From CBDEGU01 sp965238045 (lineage in GTDB: Bacteria; Acidobacteriota; Terriglobia; Bryobacterales; UBA6623): a stretch of DNA of 64,000 nt. How positions within the stretch are numbered: the first letter of the stretch is position 1; every line of letters begins with the position of its first letter. The DNA is taken from positions 1,364,001-1,428,000 of the forward strand of contig CBDEGU010000012.1 in the NCBI GenBank assembly GCA_965238045.1, read 5' to 3'. The position numbers were made by a program, and so were the translations under genes. Below the pieces are notes generated by a model, which saw nothing but the letters and a program-made list of their open reading frames with translations, did no database searches and was not told where the DNA came from. Positions 44,848-53,030 of the stretch are shown here, in pieces.

Positions 44848-45701
44848 ATGCCGACTGAAAACACAGGCAAGAAGAACGACAGTCCTGGCGATCACAGGAT
44901 TGTCGCGTTCCTGACACTGAGTGAGGACGACTGGTTGTCTTGGCTCGATGCTCGACTCAAGGGTCAACCTTGCGGTCCTGCTTGGCTTGCCCTCCCGGAA
45001 GAGGACGTAGACCTCACCGTGGCCCGCTTAGCACGCCTATTGCCGTCCGATCCACTTCTCCGGCTATCTGGCGCTGTCGCTCAACTATTGCAGGCAACTC
45101 GACCCTACAAAGCATACGAAGAGCGACTTGGTATCCTTCTATCCCTCTCTGCAGCACTCACGCCTATCGGAGCTCGGCAGGTTCTGACCAACTTAGTGCT
45201 ATCTTCTATCCTCAAAACACTCTCATATCGTGCGGTTACTCTGCACTCCCGGGCTCTTTCTGCCCTTAGTATGTATGAAGTAAGCGAAACTCTTTCCGAC
45301 TACATTCTGAGGGACACGACAGGAACGACCGACTACCGCTATCTCCTTCAGTGTTTCCGAATTCTGTCGGACGCCGAGGACGACCGTCATTTCATCCTGC
45401 TGGACCAGCTTTTCGAACTGCTCAGCCCAGCCACACGGTCCAAGCAACTTGCTTTCCACTTGAGGCAAGTATGTGAGAAGGGGGGGTATCGGTCGCTCTA
45501 CTACTGGTACATACGCAATCGCAAAGCAAAAAGGTCAAGTAGTCCTGGCAAGCTTGACCTCTTTGAAAACCTTCTACGTGATACTGTCGTGCCGTGGGGT
45601 CCGAGTTCGGCGACTGTCGAGCGAACGCCATTCAAAACTCTGCTCTCGGCGGAATTGCATGCCGACCGTCAACTTTTCCACCCGGACCGAATACTGTCTC
45701 T
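44848..45701 (+). pseudogene. operon gene B, piece 1 of 3
   Basis: The frame starts at ATG 44848 (MPTENTGKKNDSPGDH) and runs to the 8-bp duplicate CTGTCTCT (45694-45701), where an IS1595 pair is inserted. It is helical and Leu-rich (LARLLPSDPLLRLSGAVAQLL, IGARQVLTNLVLSSILKTL, QLFELLSPATRSKQL), suggesting an alpha-helical scaffold. An in-frame GTG at 44770 lies inside gene A and is less likely as start. Piece 2 is at 48105-48194 and piece 3 at 49651-49810. The three together give 1104 bp, a 367-residue protein. No known family recognised. Confidence 0.75.
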
Positions 45702-46738
45702 GATGGGTATTCACTTGACTCAGGTATTTTGAAATGGCCCCTACATGTTGTGGTTGTCCGTAGCGCGTGTTGCGGCGCCTCCGACCAGCGACTTGTAGGG
45801 CGCCGGTTGGACGGCGACGGCCTGCTGAACCAGGCGGTAGAAGAGCTTGCCTCGGCTTCTGGACTTGCGGCGGTTGAAGCGGAAGGTGAATTCGTCGAGG
45901 TAGTAGTCGAGATGCTCGTGGCTGACGGCTCCTTGATGCGTACCCAGTATCCAACGCTTCAGTAACGACACCACGCGATGCACGCGGGGGAGCAGTTGAG
46001 AGGCTCGTGCCGGTTGCCCGTCCAGGTAGCTCACCTCGTGGCGATAGCCGTCGCTTTCGAGTGGCTCGTATCCCAGCCAGCCGTCCGTGTGGACCACGCT
46101 GCCGGGTTCGACCGACTCGCCGACGAAGGCCATCAAGCTGTCCCCAGAGGCGTTCGGAATCGTGCGCATCCGAACTCGTCCGATGCCGGCGCCATCTTCC
46201 TCGGCCGCTACTACAATCAGCGCTTTCGCGTCGGTTTGGCGGCCCCGCACGCCCTCCTCCAGGGCTCCTAAGTAAGTCTCGTCAACCTCAACGCGCCCGC
46301 TGAGGCGATCACGTCCGGGCCGCACCATAGCGCGCCGAAGCTTGTGCAACCAAGTCCAGGCCGTCTTGTAGCTGCCCAGGCCCAACACCCGCTGCAATCC
46401 CAATGCACTCGCCCCGTTCTTCTGGCTGGTGAGCCACCACATTGCTCGAAACCAACTCTGGAGCGGCTTGCGGGTGTCTTGAAAGATTGTGCCTGCTGTC
46501 GCCGAAGCTTGATGCCCGCAGCTTGCACACTGCAGCAGCACCGTGCGCACCGCCCAGGTTTTGTCATGCCCGCATCGCGGACAACGAAAACCCTCCGGCC
46601 AGCGGAGTTGACACAGATACTCCCGACAGGCCTGCTCGCTAGCGAAACGCGCCTCGAACTCGGCCAAATTCCGGGGATAATCTTCCATCGCCCAAGATCC
46701 TACATCTTGGGGTCACCTGAGTCAAGTAAATACCCATC
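45702..46738 (-). mobile_element. IS1595-family insertion sequence, copy 2
   Basis: 1037 bp, with the same terminal repeats as copy 1 at 22323. It differs by at least one base giving an Ala for Thr change near the transposase C-terminus. It forms the left arm of the composite element. Confidence 0.93.
45741..46688 (-). CDS. IS1595-family transposase, copy 2
   Basis: A 315-residue transposase, intact. It has zinc-ribbon CPRCGH..CASCGH, VEVDETYLG, HTDGWLGYE and FRFNRRKSRSRG. The C-terminus reads GGAATRATDNHNM where copies 1 and 3 have GGTATRATDNHNM. Confidence 0.92.
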   Translation of the reverse strand: MEDYPRNLAEFEARFASEQACREYLCQLRWPEGFRCPRCGHDKTWAVRTVLLQCASCGHQASATAGTIFQDTRKPLQSWFRAMWWLTSQKNGASALGLQRVLGLGSYKTAWTWLHKLRRAMVRPGRDRLSGRVEVDETYLGALEEGVRGRQTDAKALIVVAAEEDGAGIGRVRMRTIPNASGDSLMAFVGESVEPGSVVHTDGWLGYEPLESDGYRHEVSYLDGQPARASQLLPRVHRVVSLLKRWILGTHQGAVSHEHLDYYLDEFTFRFNRRKSRSRGKLFYRLVQQAVAVQPAPYKSLVGGAATRATDNHNM

Positions 46739-47059
46739 CTTAGCAATAAAGGTGCCTATCCCTGAGTTCCCCTTTATTTCCCTCCCTGAAAGCCCCTGAA
46801 AGCCCCTGTGATATAATCAACATGCCGAAACACGTGAGTGTCGCCCGGAGCTAGCCTACCGGTCCTGACGATGGCAGGCTCCTTGGTTCGTCTCCTAGTA
46901 GTACTGAAGACACAGACGTTGATGAATGTGGATATTTCGTGGGTGAAGGAGGGCTTCGATGGAATGATCGACGTTTCAATCTCAGCACTACGGAGACGGG
47001 TTTTTCTAGGCTCAGCCTACTGACGAGTCTGTGAAAGCCAGACGAAACAAACACCCTGA
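46739..47059. other. passenger DNA of the composite transposon
   Basis: 321 bp foreign to the target gene. It begins with GGTGCCTATCCC (46751-46762), one base off the complement of the GGGACAGGCACC motif clustered at 52-54 kb. It contains a duplicated GAAAGCCCCT and a TATAAT box (46812-46817) just before ATG CCG AAA CAC GTG, which resembles the start of REP-associated (RAYT) transposase genes but is broken after ten codons. No complete gene is present. Confidence 0.45.
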
Positions 47060-48096
47060 GATGGGTATTCACTTGACTCAGGTATTTTGAAATGGCCCCT
47101 ACATGTTGTGGTTGTCCGTAGCGCGTGTTGCGGTGCCTCCGACCAGCGACTTGTAGGGCGCCGGTTGGACGGCGACGGCCTGCTGAACCAGGCGGTAGAA
47201 GAGGTTGCCTCGGCTTCTGGACTTGCGGCGGTTGAAGCGGAAGGTGAATTCGTCGAGGTAGTAGTCGAGATGCTCGTGGCTGACGGCTCCTTGATGCGTA
47301 CCCAGTATCCAACGCTTCAGTAACGACACCACGCGATGCACGCGGGGGAGCAGTTGAGAGGCTCGTGCCGGTTGCCCGTCCAGGTAGCTCACCTCGTGGC
47401 GATAGCCGTCGCTTTCGAGTGGCTCGTATCCCAGCCAGCCGTCCGTGTGGACCACGCTGCCGGGTTCGACCGACTCGCCGACGAAGGCCATCAAGCTGTC
47501 CCCAGAGGCGTTCGGAATCGTGCGCATCCGAACTCGTCCGATGCCGGCGCCATCTTCCTCGGCCGCTACTACAATCAGCGCTTTCGCGTCGGTTTGGCGG
47601 CCCCGCACGCCCTCCTCCAGGGCTCCTAAGTAAGTCTCGTCAACCTCAACGCGCCCGCTGAGGCGATCACGTCCGGGCCGCACCATAGCGCGCCGAAGCT
47701 TGTGCAACCAAGTCCAGGCCGTCTTGTAGCTGCCCAGGCCCAACACCCGCTGCAATCCCAATGCACTCGCCCCGTTCTTCTGGCTGGTGAGCCACCACAT
47801 TGCTCGAAACCAACTCTGGAGCGGCTTGCGGGTGTCTTGAAAGATTGTGCCTGCTGTCGCCGAAGCTTGATGCCCGCAGCTTGCACACTGCAGCAGCACC
47901 GTGCGCACCGCCCAGGTTTTGTCATGCCCGCATCGCGGACAACGAAAACCCTCCGGCCAGCGGAGTTGACACAGATACTCCCGACAGGCCTGCTCGCTAG
48001 CGAAACGCGCCTCGAACTCGGCCAAATTCCGGGGATAATCTTCCATCGCCCAAGATCCTACATCTTGGGGTCACCTGAGTCAAGTAAATACCCATC
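47060..48096 (-). mobile_element. IS1595-family insertion sequence, copy 3
   Basis: 1037 bp, the right arm of the composite element. Its right flank carries CTGTCTCT (48097-48104), matching the left flank of copy 2. It differs from the other copies by one base, giving Asn for Lys in SRSRGNLFY. Confidence 0.93.
47099..48046 (-). CDS. IS1595-family transposase, copy 3
   Basis: A 315-residue intact transposase like copies 1 and 2. It has Asn instead of Lys after the SRSRG motif near the C-terminus, a position close to the proposed third catalytic region, so activity could be affected. Confidence 0.92.
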   Translation of the reverse strand: MEDYPRNLAEFEARFASEQACREYLCQLRWPEGFRCPRCGHDKTWAVRTVLLQCASCGHQASATAGTIFQDTRKPLQSWFRAMWWLTSQKNGASALGLQRVLGLGSYKTAWTWLHKLRRAMVRPGRDRLSGRVEVDETYLGALEEGVRGRQTDAKALIVVAAEEDGAGIGRVRMRTIPNASGDSLMAFVGESVEPGSVVHTDGWLGYEPLESDGYRHEVSYLDGQPARASQLLPRVHRVVSLLKRWILGTHQGAVSHEHLDYYLDEFTFRFNRRKSRSRGNLFYRLVQQAVAVQPAPYKSLVGGTATRATDNHNM

Positions 48097-48104
48097 CTGT
48101 CTCT

Positions 48105-48194
48105 TTTCAAATTCTTTCGTGATTCACCGGATTACGACATCTTCTTCGCAGCCTCAGTGCGTATCTGCGCGCCGCTCCCTAGCGAGCAGGGTTG
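48105..48194 (+). pseudogene. operon gene B, piece 2 of 3
   Basis: Thirty codons between the composite IS1595 and IS256. Joined to 45701 it reads ..DRILSL-FKFFRDSPDYDIFF.. and continues to ..PLPSEQG at 48194, where IS256 begins after its 8-bp duplicate CAGGGTTG. The frame is open throughout and agrees with pieces 1 and 3. Without excision, translation from here would stop inside IS256 at 48213. Confidence 0.75.
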
Positions 48195-49642
48195 GAGAGT
48201 GTCCCAATCGTAGTTGAGGGTTTGTAGGGCGGCGGCGTAAAAGAGCATTGTACTAGGCAGCCTTTGCTGCTGTGGCCTTGGCCGGATTGAGGATGGCGTC
48301 GAGCATCCACAGATCCTTGTAACCCATGATCTTGCGGAAGCTTTTCTCGGTATCGAGGAATGCAGCCGTGGCCCAGCGACACACCATGGCCGCGTCCTTC
48401 CAGCGGGTCACTCGCCGCGTTCTCCGCCGCACCCCGGCGTTAGGAGACTCGACGATGTTCGTCGTCGCCAGGCAGCGATGCAGCGACGGCGGCGCACCCA
48501 GGCGGTTGATGGTGAAACACTCCTCCATGCCTTCGCGCAAACTCACCGCCGCCTCGGGCCAGTCACCCTCGTACCACTGGGCTAGCTTCTCCAGCCGCGC
48601 TTGTCCATCTTGGGCTCCCAGCCGCCAGGCGGCCCGGATCGCCGCTTTGGCCTGATCGCGCTCGGCCTTAGGCAGCCGCTCGACGACATTGCGCAGCTTG
48701 TGAGCACGGCAGCGCTGCACCGGAACTTTGCCGAAGACCCGCCGCACCGCCGCCCGCAGGGCCTTCGATCCATCGAGCACGAAGAGCCTGTTTTTCTCCG
48801 TCGATACTCCCCGCTCGACCATGCCCCTCAGCAAGTCTTCGGCGGCGGCTGTGCTCTCAGTGGCGGCGTGCTGCAATCCCAGCACATGTTTGTTGCCCTG
48901 ACGGTCTACGCCCACCGCTGCAAGCACTACATGATCTGCGAAGATCAAACCGTCCACGTAGATCACCAGCAGATCCAACTCATCCAGGCGCCGCGTGAGC
49001 ACTTCGTCGATGCTCTTTTCGGCGGCCTCGACTGCCTCCCGGCTGACGGCGGATTTCGACACCCCGGCCGTGCCGGCCATTGCGCCAATCACCCCGGCAT
49101 AGTTGCGCGTCGAGACGCCCTTCATCAGAATGTCGAGCATGCGCGCGCCGAGGCGTTCGTCGTCCTGCATCGCCTCGTAAGCGGGCACTTTGACCTCGCC
49201 GCCGGAGCGTTTGCGCAGTCTGGGTTTGCTGACGCGCAGTTTGCGGTTGCTGAGCTTGACGCGACCGGGCTGGCGGCCCCAGCGGACCACATCGCCGCGG
49301 CGCTTCTTGCCGGGCTGGGAAAGTTTTCCACCGGTAACTTGCTGCGCCGACAGTTCCAGCACGGCTTGAATGGCGGCGCGGCCGGTGACGTCGATAACCT
49401 CGTCGACGGCTCCGCGGCACTGCTCGACCAGTTCAACCAAGGGCAGCATGAGTTGGGAGTTTTGGCTGAGCAGGCGGGTGAGGTCGTTGGGGCTGACTGG
49501 CTGTTGCTTCGCGGAATCCAGAATGTGATATCGTTTCTTCACGGCGGTTCTCCTTTGTGGTGAAAGGTTTGCTCGATTCTCTCAGAGAACCGGGCTTGAG
49601 AACCGCCGCCCTTCCACCTTCAACTAGATTCGGGACAATCTC
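48195..49642 (-). mobile_element. IS256-family insertion sequence
   Basis: 1448 bp bounded by inverted repeats GAGAGTGTCCCAATCGTAG and, on the complement, GAGATTGTCCCGAATCTAG. The similarity extends into a GGGCGGCGG block. An 8-bp target duplication CAGGGTTG lies at 48187-48194 and 49643-49650. It carries one transposase gene and splits gene B only 90 bp after the composite IS1595 insertion. Confidence 0.92.
48253..49542 (-). CDS. IS256-family (mutator-type) transposase
   Basis: A 429-residue transposase, full length. Core motifs include LLVIYVDGLIF (first catalytic Asp), RLFVLDGSKALRAAVRRVFG (second Asp), the family signature VQRCRAHKLRNVVERLP, and TTNIVESPNAGVRRRTRRV (catalytic Glu). The ATG at 49542 lies about 100 bp inside the right end. 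Confidence 0.94.
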   Translation of the reverse strand: MKKRYHILDSAKQQPVSPNDLTRLLSQNSQLMLPLVELVEQCRGAVDEVIDVTGRAAIQAVLELSAQQVTGGKLSQPGKKRRGDVVRWGRQPGRVKLSNRKLRVSKPRLRKRSGGEVKVPAYEAMQDDERLGARMLDILMKGVSTRNYAGVIGAMAGTAGVSKSAVSREAVEAAEKSIDEVLTRRLDELDLLVIYVDGLIFADHVVLAAVGVDRQGNKHVLGLQHAATESTAAAEDLLRGMVERGVSTEKNRLFVLDGSKALRAAVRRVFGKVPVQRCRAHKLRNVVERLPKAERDQAKAAIRAAWRLGAQDGQARLEKLAQWYEGDWPEAAVSLREGMEECFTINRLGAPPSLHRCLATTNIVESPNAGVRRRTRRVTRWKDAAMVCRWATAAFLDTEKSFRKIMGYKDLWMLDAILNPAKATAAKAA

Positions 49643-49650
49643 CAGGGTTG

Positions 49651-49810
49651 GGCCCCTATCGACACTGCGGGGGCGTTTGCGCCTATCTATCGAGACAACG
49701 GCAAAGTGATCGTTTTCAGCGATGCAGCCGCAGTGGAACTCGATCCCGCAGAGGACGCTGAGGCAATACGATACTTCTACGACGTAGATTTAGCTATCGC
49801 AAGCCGATAG
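49651..49810 (+). pseudogene. operon gene B, piece 3 of 3
   Basis: This is the C-terminus of gene B after IS256. Joined at 48194 it reads ..EQGW-APIDTAGAFAPIYRD and then NGKVIVFSDAAAVELDP..., ending ..DLAIASR with TAG at 49808-49810. The last base of this stop is the first base of the GTG that opens gene C, a TAGTG overlap indicating translational coupling. The clean end supports the three-piece reconstruction. Confidence 0.75.
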
Positions 49811-52131
49811 TGCAGAAGGCTAGAGAGATGCCCAAACCACCGTTCTCGCAACTCTATTCGCTCACACTGGATGAAATCGCAGCAGTACAGCAAGACCGCC
49901 AGTTCGAGAACCAGGGGGTGCAGTTAGTTTACGCAGTCGATACCTCGGAGATCGTTGAGTACTGCTTTCCCTTCGACCCTACGGCGATGCACGAACTCAA
50001 CATAGATCAGATAGCAGATGACCAAGCAGCGTTACACGAACTCTTAGTTGAGCGAGTCCCGTCTCCGCTTTTGATACCCGTATATGAGCATGAACTTCGA
50101 CGCCATCTAAGATATCTCTCAGGTAAGAATCGCGATATCTTCACGCGCGCCGAAATACTTGAGAGGTTTATTCGGGACGCCACTCTCACGACCTACCAAT
50201 CTAAAACGCCAGAAGAAATGCTGGCTAACTTGAAGATTAACTTAAAGGAGGAATTCAACATTCTGCTGTCCGTGGCTCTAGGCTGGCAATCACTCGCTCT
50301 AGAGCGGTTTAGATTTGTCGTCGGACACCTCGACCGTGTGGACACGACAAGAGTCACTGCCATTCGTGAAGCGAACGAGGAGGTTACGGTCTCGCCCCTC
50401 GCCGAGGTCATCGTACGTCTGCTGATTGGAAAACTCAAGCGGTCAACGTTAAGCCCGTATGACAAAGCACGCAAGGAGCGGTCAATTAGGAGCGACGCTC
50501 GAGCAGTGGATTGGCTACTGCAAATAAACAGGATTCTTAAAGCTGGCCATGTAAGCGGTCGATTTGACAAGAGAGTAATTATTTTGTACTTATCGTCTGC
50601 AGCAAGGAACCAAGCCATCTTTTCACTGCCACAGATACGGCTTGCAGCGACTGAGATTGAGGGAGCTCAGTACTCTTTTTGGCGAACCCGAACGCAGGCG
50701 TTTGCCGACCTGGTTACACGAACCACGGAAGTTGCGGATAGTAGTGACAACAATGAACATGGCGAAATTGAGCCGCTTGAACAAATCCGTCGATCTATAG
50801 AGAGTCTAAAACAGGCCAGGGAAAGGATTGAGCACACTTCTTCTTCAGAATGTGAAAATTGCATCCTGAGGGGCGGAAGCTCGACAGATTGCGCATATCT
50901 TGATTTTTGTCAGGGCATAGAAGTTGTTGACGCAGCGGTTAGGGACACGAGAACCAAAGTGGATAACTTGGGACTTCTCGCAACCGTTCGTAAGCACTGG
51001 CAGTTCTCTGTCGTGCGTACTAATTCTGGAAAGTATGAAGAACTGCTAGACGCCTACAATCTTGCTTGCTCTGATGTAGGGATCAAAGACGTCGCACTAA
51101 GACAGCTGGAGACTCTCCAATCGTTGATCATGGCTCAGTCGGAGTTCAACCGGGGTGTATCGACTGTGGTTAGTAATGAGTCGGCACGTCGTTACTTGAA
51201 GGATGACAGGGATATTATAACCAGCAGAGCGATATTCTTACCGATGTACCCTGTGTTTGAAAGTCAGCGTTACATAGACATGGCCGCAAAGATCGTTGAG
51301 TACTATCGCACACCCTATACAGAACGAGCGAAAATGTGGCAGTTGTTCACCGCTGTCTATGGGGATTTTGCGGCGGCGGAAGGAAAGCAGACGGAGCTTA
51401 ACGGGGACCACGAGCTGGTTCGTTGTTTGCTGTATCTGGCGTTTCCAGATCGGAAAGGTGATGAATTAGCGCTAAATCACGCGCGATCTATGAAGAGAAG
51501 ACTGCCAAAGACGAGGAGGGAGTTCTGTTATGTCGCCGCTTGGGCCGCAAGGCGGGCAAAGCAATTTCGTGAAGGTTATAATTTGGCATCTGAATCCATT
51601 AAACAATATCCGGAGGACCCGCGGTTTTGGCACGGTCGTGCGTTGCTCAATTTGGCGTGGTATAAAGACGAGACTTTGGGGGATTCCTGGGACTTAGGTG
51701 GCGATGAGGCGGTAAGTGACATTGAAAAGGCGCTCGAACTTTATCGTGAAGATCTCCCGAGGTTCGAGGCCGCGTATGGGGCCGCATACTGCAACTTAGC
51801 TTACATGAAATGTATTGACAACGGGGATTGGCAAGCCTTTGACATTGTCGGTGCGAGACGGTCGATAGAACGACTTAAAGGCCTGAGTGACATCGACTCC
51901 TGGCCGTCTGATTTTCCGGAATATCTGCATGCTGAGGCATCTGTGCTGTTTCCGGTGGGTCGAGGGCTGGGGACTCAAGGTGATTTTGAAGAGGCTATGC
52001 AGAGGCTTGTTGCAGCGAAGGAACACAACGACCAGGCTATTCAGGGGTATCCTTCGAAAAGCATGTTCGGAGTTCTTGGGGGCCGGATAGATTCTGAAAT
52101 CGACACTATCAAACGACGATCTGCCAAGTAG
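49810..52131 (+). CDS. operon gene C: large protein with PIN-like N-terminus, Cys cluster and helical-repeat tail
   Basis: 773 residues from GTG 49810 (ATG 49828 is an alternative). Near residue 40 VQLVYAVDTSEIVEYCFPFD looks like the first strand and catalytic Asp of a PIN nuclease fold, with LLIPVYEHELRRHLRYL as a candidate Glu-bearing helix. Around residues 347-368 is CENCILRG..TDCAYLDFC, a four-Cys cluster. The C-terminal ~250 residues look like TPR-type helical repeats (FCYVAAWAARRAKQFREGYNLA, AAYCNLAYMKCIDNGDW). No signal or membrane helix. Codon use is clearly AT-richer than in flanking core genes, suggesting acquisition. Only gene C of the operon is uninterrupted. The PIN assignment is tentative. 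Confidence 0.7.
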   Translation: MQKAREMPKPPFSQLYSLTLDEIAAVQQDRQFENQGVQLVYAVDTSEIVEYCFPFDPTAMHELNIDQIADDQAALHELLVERVPSPLLIPVYEHELRRHLRYLSGKNRDIFTRAEILERFIRDATLTTYQSKTPEEMLANLKINLKEEFNILLSVALGWQSLALERFRFVVGHLDRVDTTRVTAIREANEEVTVSPLAEVIVRLLIGKLKRSTLSPYDKARKERSIRSDARAVDWLLQINRILKAGHVSGRFDKRVIILYLSSAARNQAIFSLPQIRLAATEIEGAQYSFWRTRTQAFADLVTRTTEVADSSDNNEHGEIEPLEQIRRSIESLKQARERIEHTSSSECENCILRGGSSTDCAYLDFCQGIEVVDAAVRDTRTKVDNLGLLATVRKHWQFSVVRTNSGKYEELLDAYNLACSDVGIKDVALRQLETLQSLIMAQSEFNRGVSTVVSNESARRYLKDDRDIITSRAIFLPMYPVFESQRYIDMAAKIVEYYRTPYTERAKMWQLFTAVYGDFAAAEGKQTELNGDHELVRCLLYLAFPDRKGDELALNHARSMKRRLPKTRREFCYVAAWAARRAKQFREGYNLASESIKQYPEDPRFWHGRALLNLAWYKDETLGDSWDLGGDEAVSDIEKALELYREDLPRFEAAYGAAYCNLAYMKCIDNGDWQAFDIVGARRSIERLKGLSDIDSWPSDFPEYLHAEASVLFPVGRGLGTQGDFEEAMQRLVAAKEHNDQAIQGYPSKSMFGVLGGRIDSEIDTIKRRSAK

Positions 52132-52221
52132 GGCTGGCTCTGTCGGGCCAAGGAGTTGAAAAAATTAGGAGGACCCATTTCCTGCCAGGGCTGATCGAGT
52201 TCGAGGAGTTCTAGGGAGTTC

Positions 52222-52990
52222 TAGGGACAGGCACCCTAACTCTCGCCGCACTAACGGCAGTGAGTCACAGAGCACGAATCATCGATTCAGCAGGGGTACA
52301 AAAAGGCTGACCGCCCCGAAGCGCAGGTTTCCCGCTTGGCGGCGGGCTGCCGTTGGCCGGGGCGAAGGCTCTCCATACCCGGTTCACAAGACTACAAAAC
52401 AGCTAAGCGATGACCTCACAACAACATCCACCGGCAAGCCGCCGCCAGCCCCACCCACCTGCGGTAAGCTGGAAGCGAATGCCAGCATACGAGCGCCCAA
52501 AAACGAAGATCCAGACACGAATGCGCCGCGCCGGCCAGCCGTCCAGCGCCCCTCCCGCGCCCCCCCACCAAGCAAACGACGTACCGCAACCAGCAAAACA
52601 AAAAATACCAAACAACCCCAATCTCTCCGAACCAATTTTAAACCAACAATTTGTAGGCCCAGGATTTCCGAAGACCCGTAGCGCGAATCTCGGTTTTGAG
52701 ATCCGCGGCTTTTCCTGCCCCCCGCCACCGCCTCTCCCCCAAAGAACCCCACTCAGCCAAATTCGCCAAACGGGAATACCAAACGAACCCAATTTCCGCC
52801 GCCAGCGACAACGCAATCGCCACCCGTCGTCCGCCACCGCCTCTCCCCAAAAAACCCACTCAGCCAAATTCGCCAAACCGATGTACCAAACAAACCCAAT
52901 TTCTACCCCCAGCGACAACGCCATCGCCCTCGCCACCGGTCGCCCGCCACCGCCCGTCACCCAAGAATCCCAATCCAGCCCAAAGCGCCG
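52222..52990. repeat. diverged long intergenic repeat, copy 1
   Basis: This stretch and 54126-54850 share, in the same order, the AGGGACAGGCACCCTAACTC block, a GTGAGTCACAGAGC segment, ACCTGCGGTAAGCTGGA, and a tail of ~110-bp degenerate tandem units (AAATTCGCCAAACC..., CCAAACGAACCCAATTTC, CCAGCGACAACGC). Long open frames on both strands are very rich in Pro, Gln, Asn and Arg (plus) or Trp and Gly (minus). They look compositional, not genuine. Confidence 0.7.
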
Positions 52991-53030
52991 AAATCGAACT
53001 ACCAAACGAGATCGGGAGATCGGGGGAGAT

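Larger units (their letters stand above)
45702..48096 (-). mobile_element. composite IS1595 transposon
   Basis: Two IS1595 copies in the same orientation (45702-46738, 47060-48096) enclose 321 bp. The 8-bp duplication CTGTCTCT occurs only at the outer edges (45694-45701 and 48097-48104). The inner flanks (CTTAGCAA after the first copy, CACCCTGA before the second) match neither each other nor the outside. This is the signature of the pair having moved as one unit. Removal restores the frame of gene B. Confidence 0.85.

Noticed and set aside
46838..47023. 61-aa ORF in the composite transposon passenger
   Set aside because: No recognisable protein features; it is more likely chance frame in a gene fragment.
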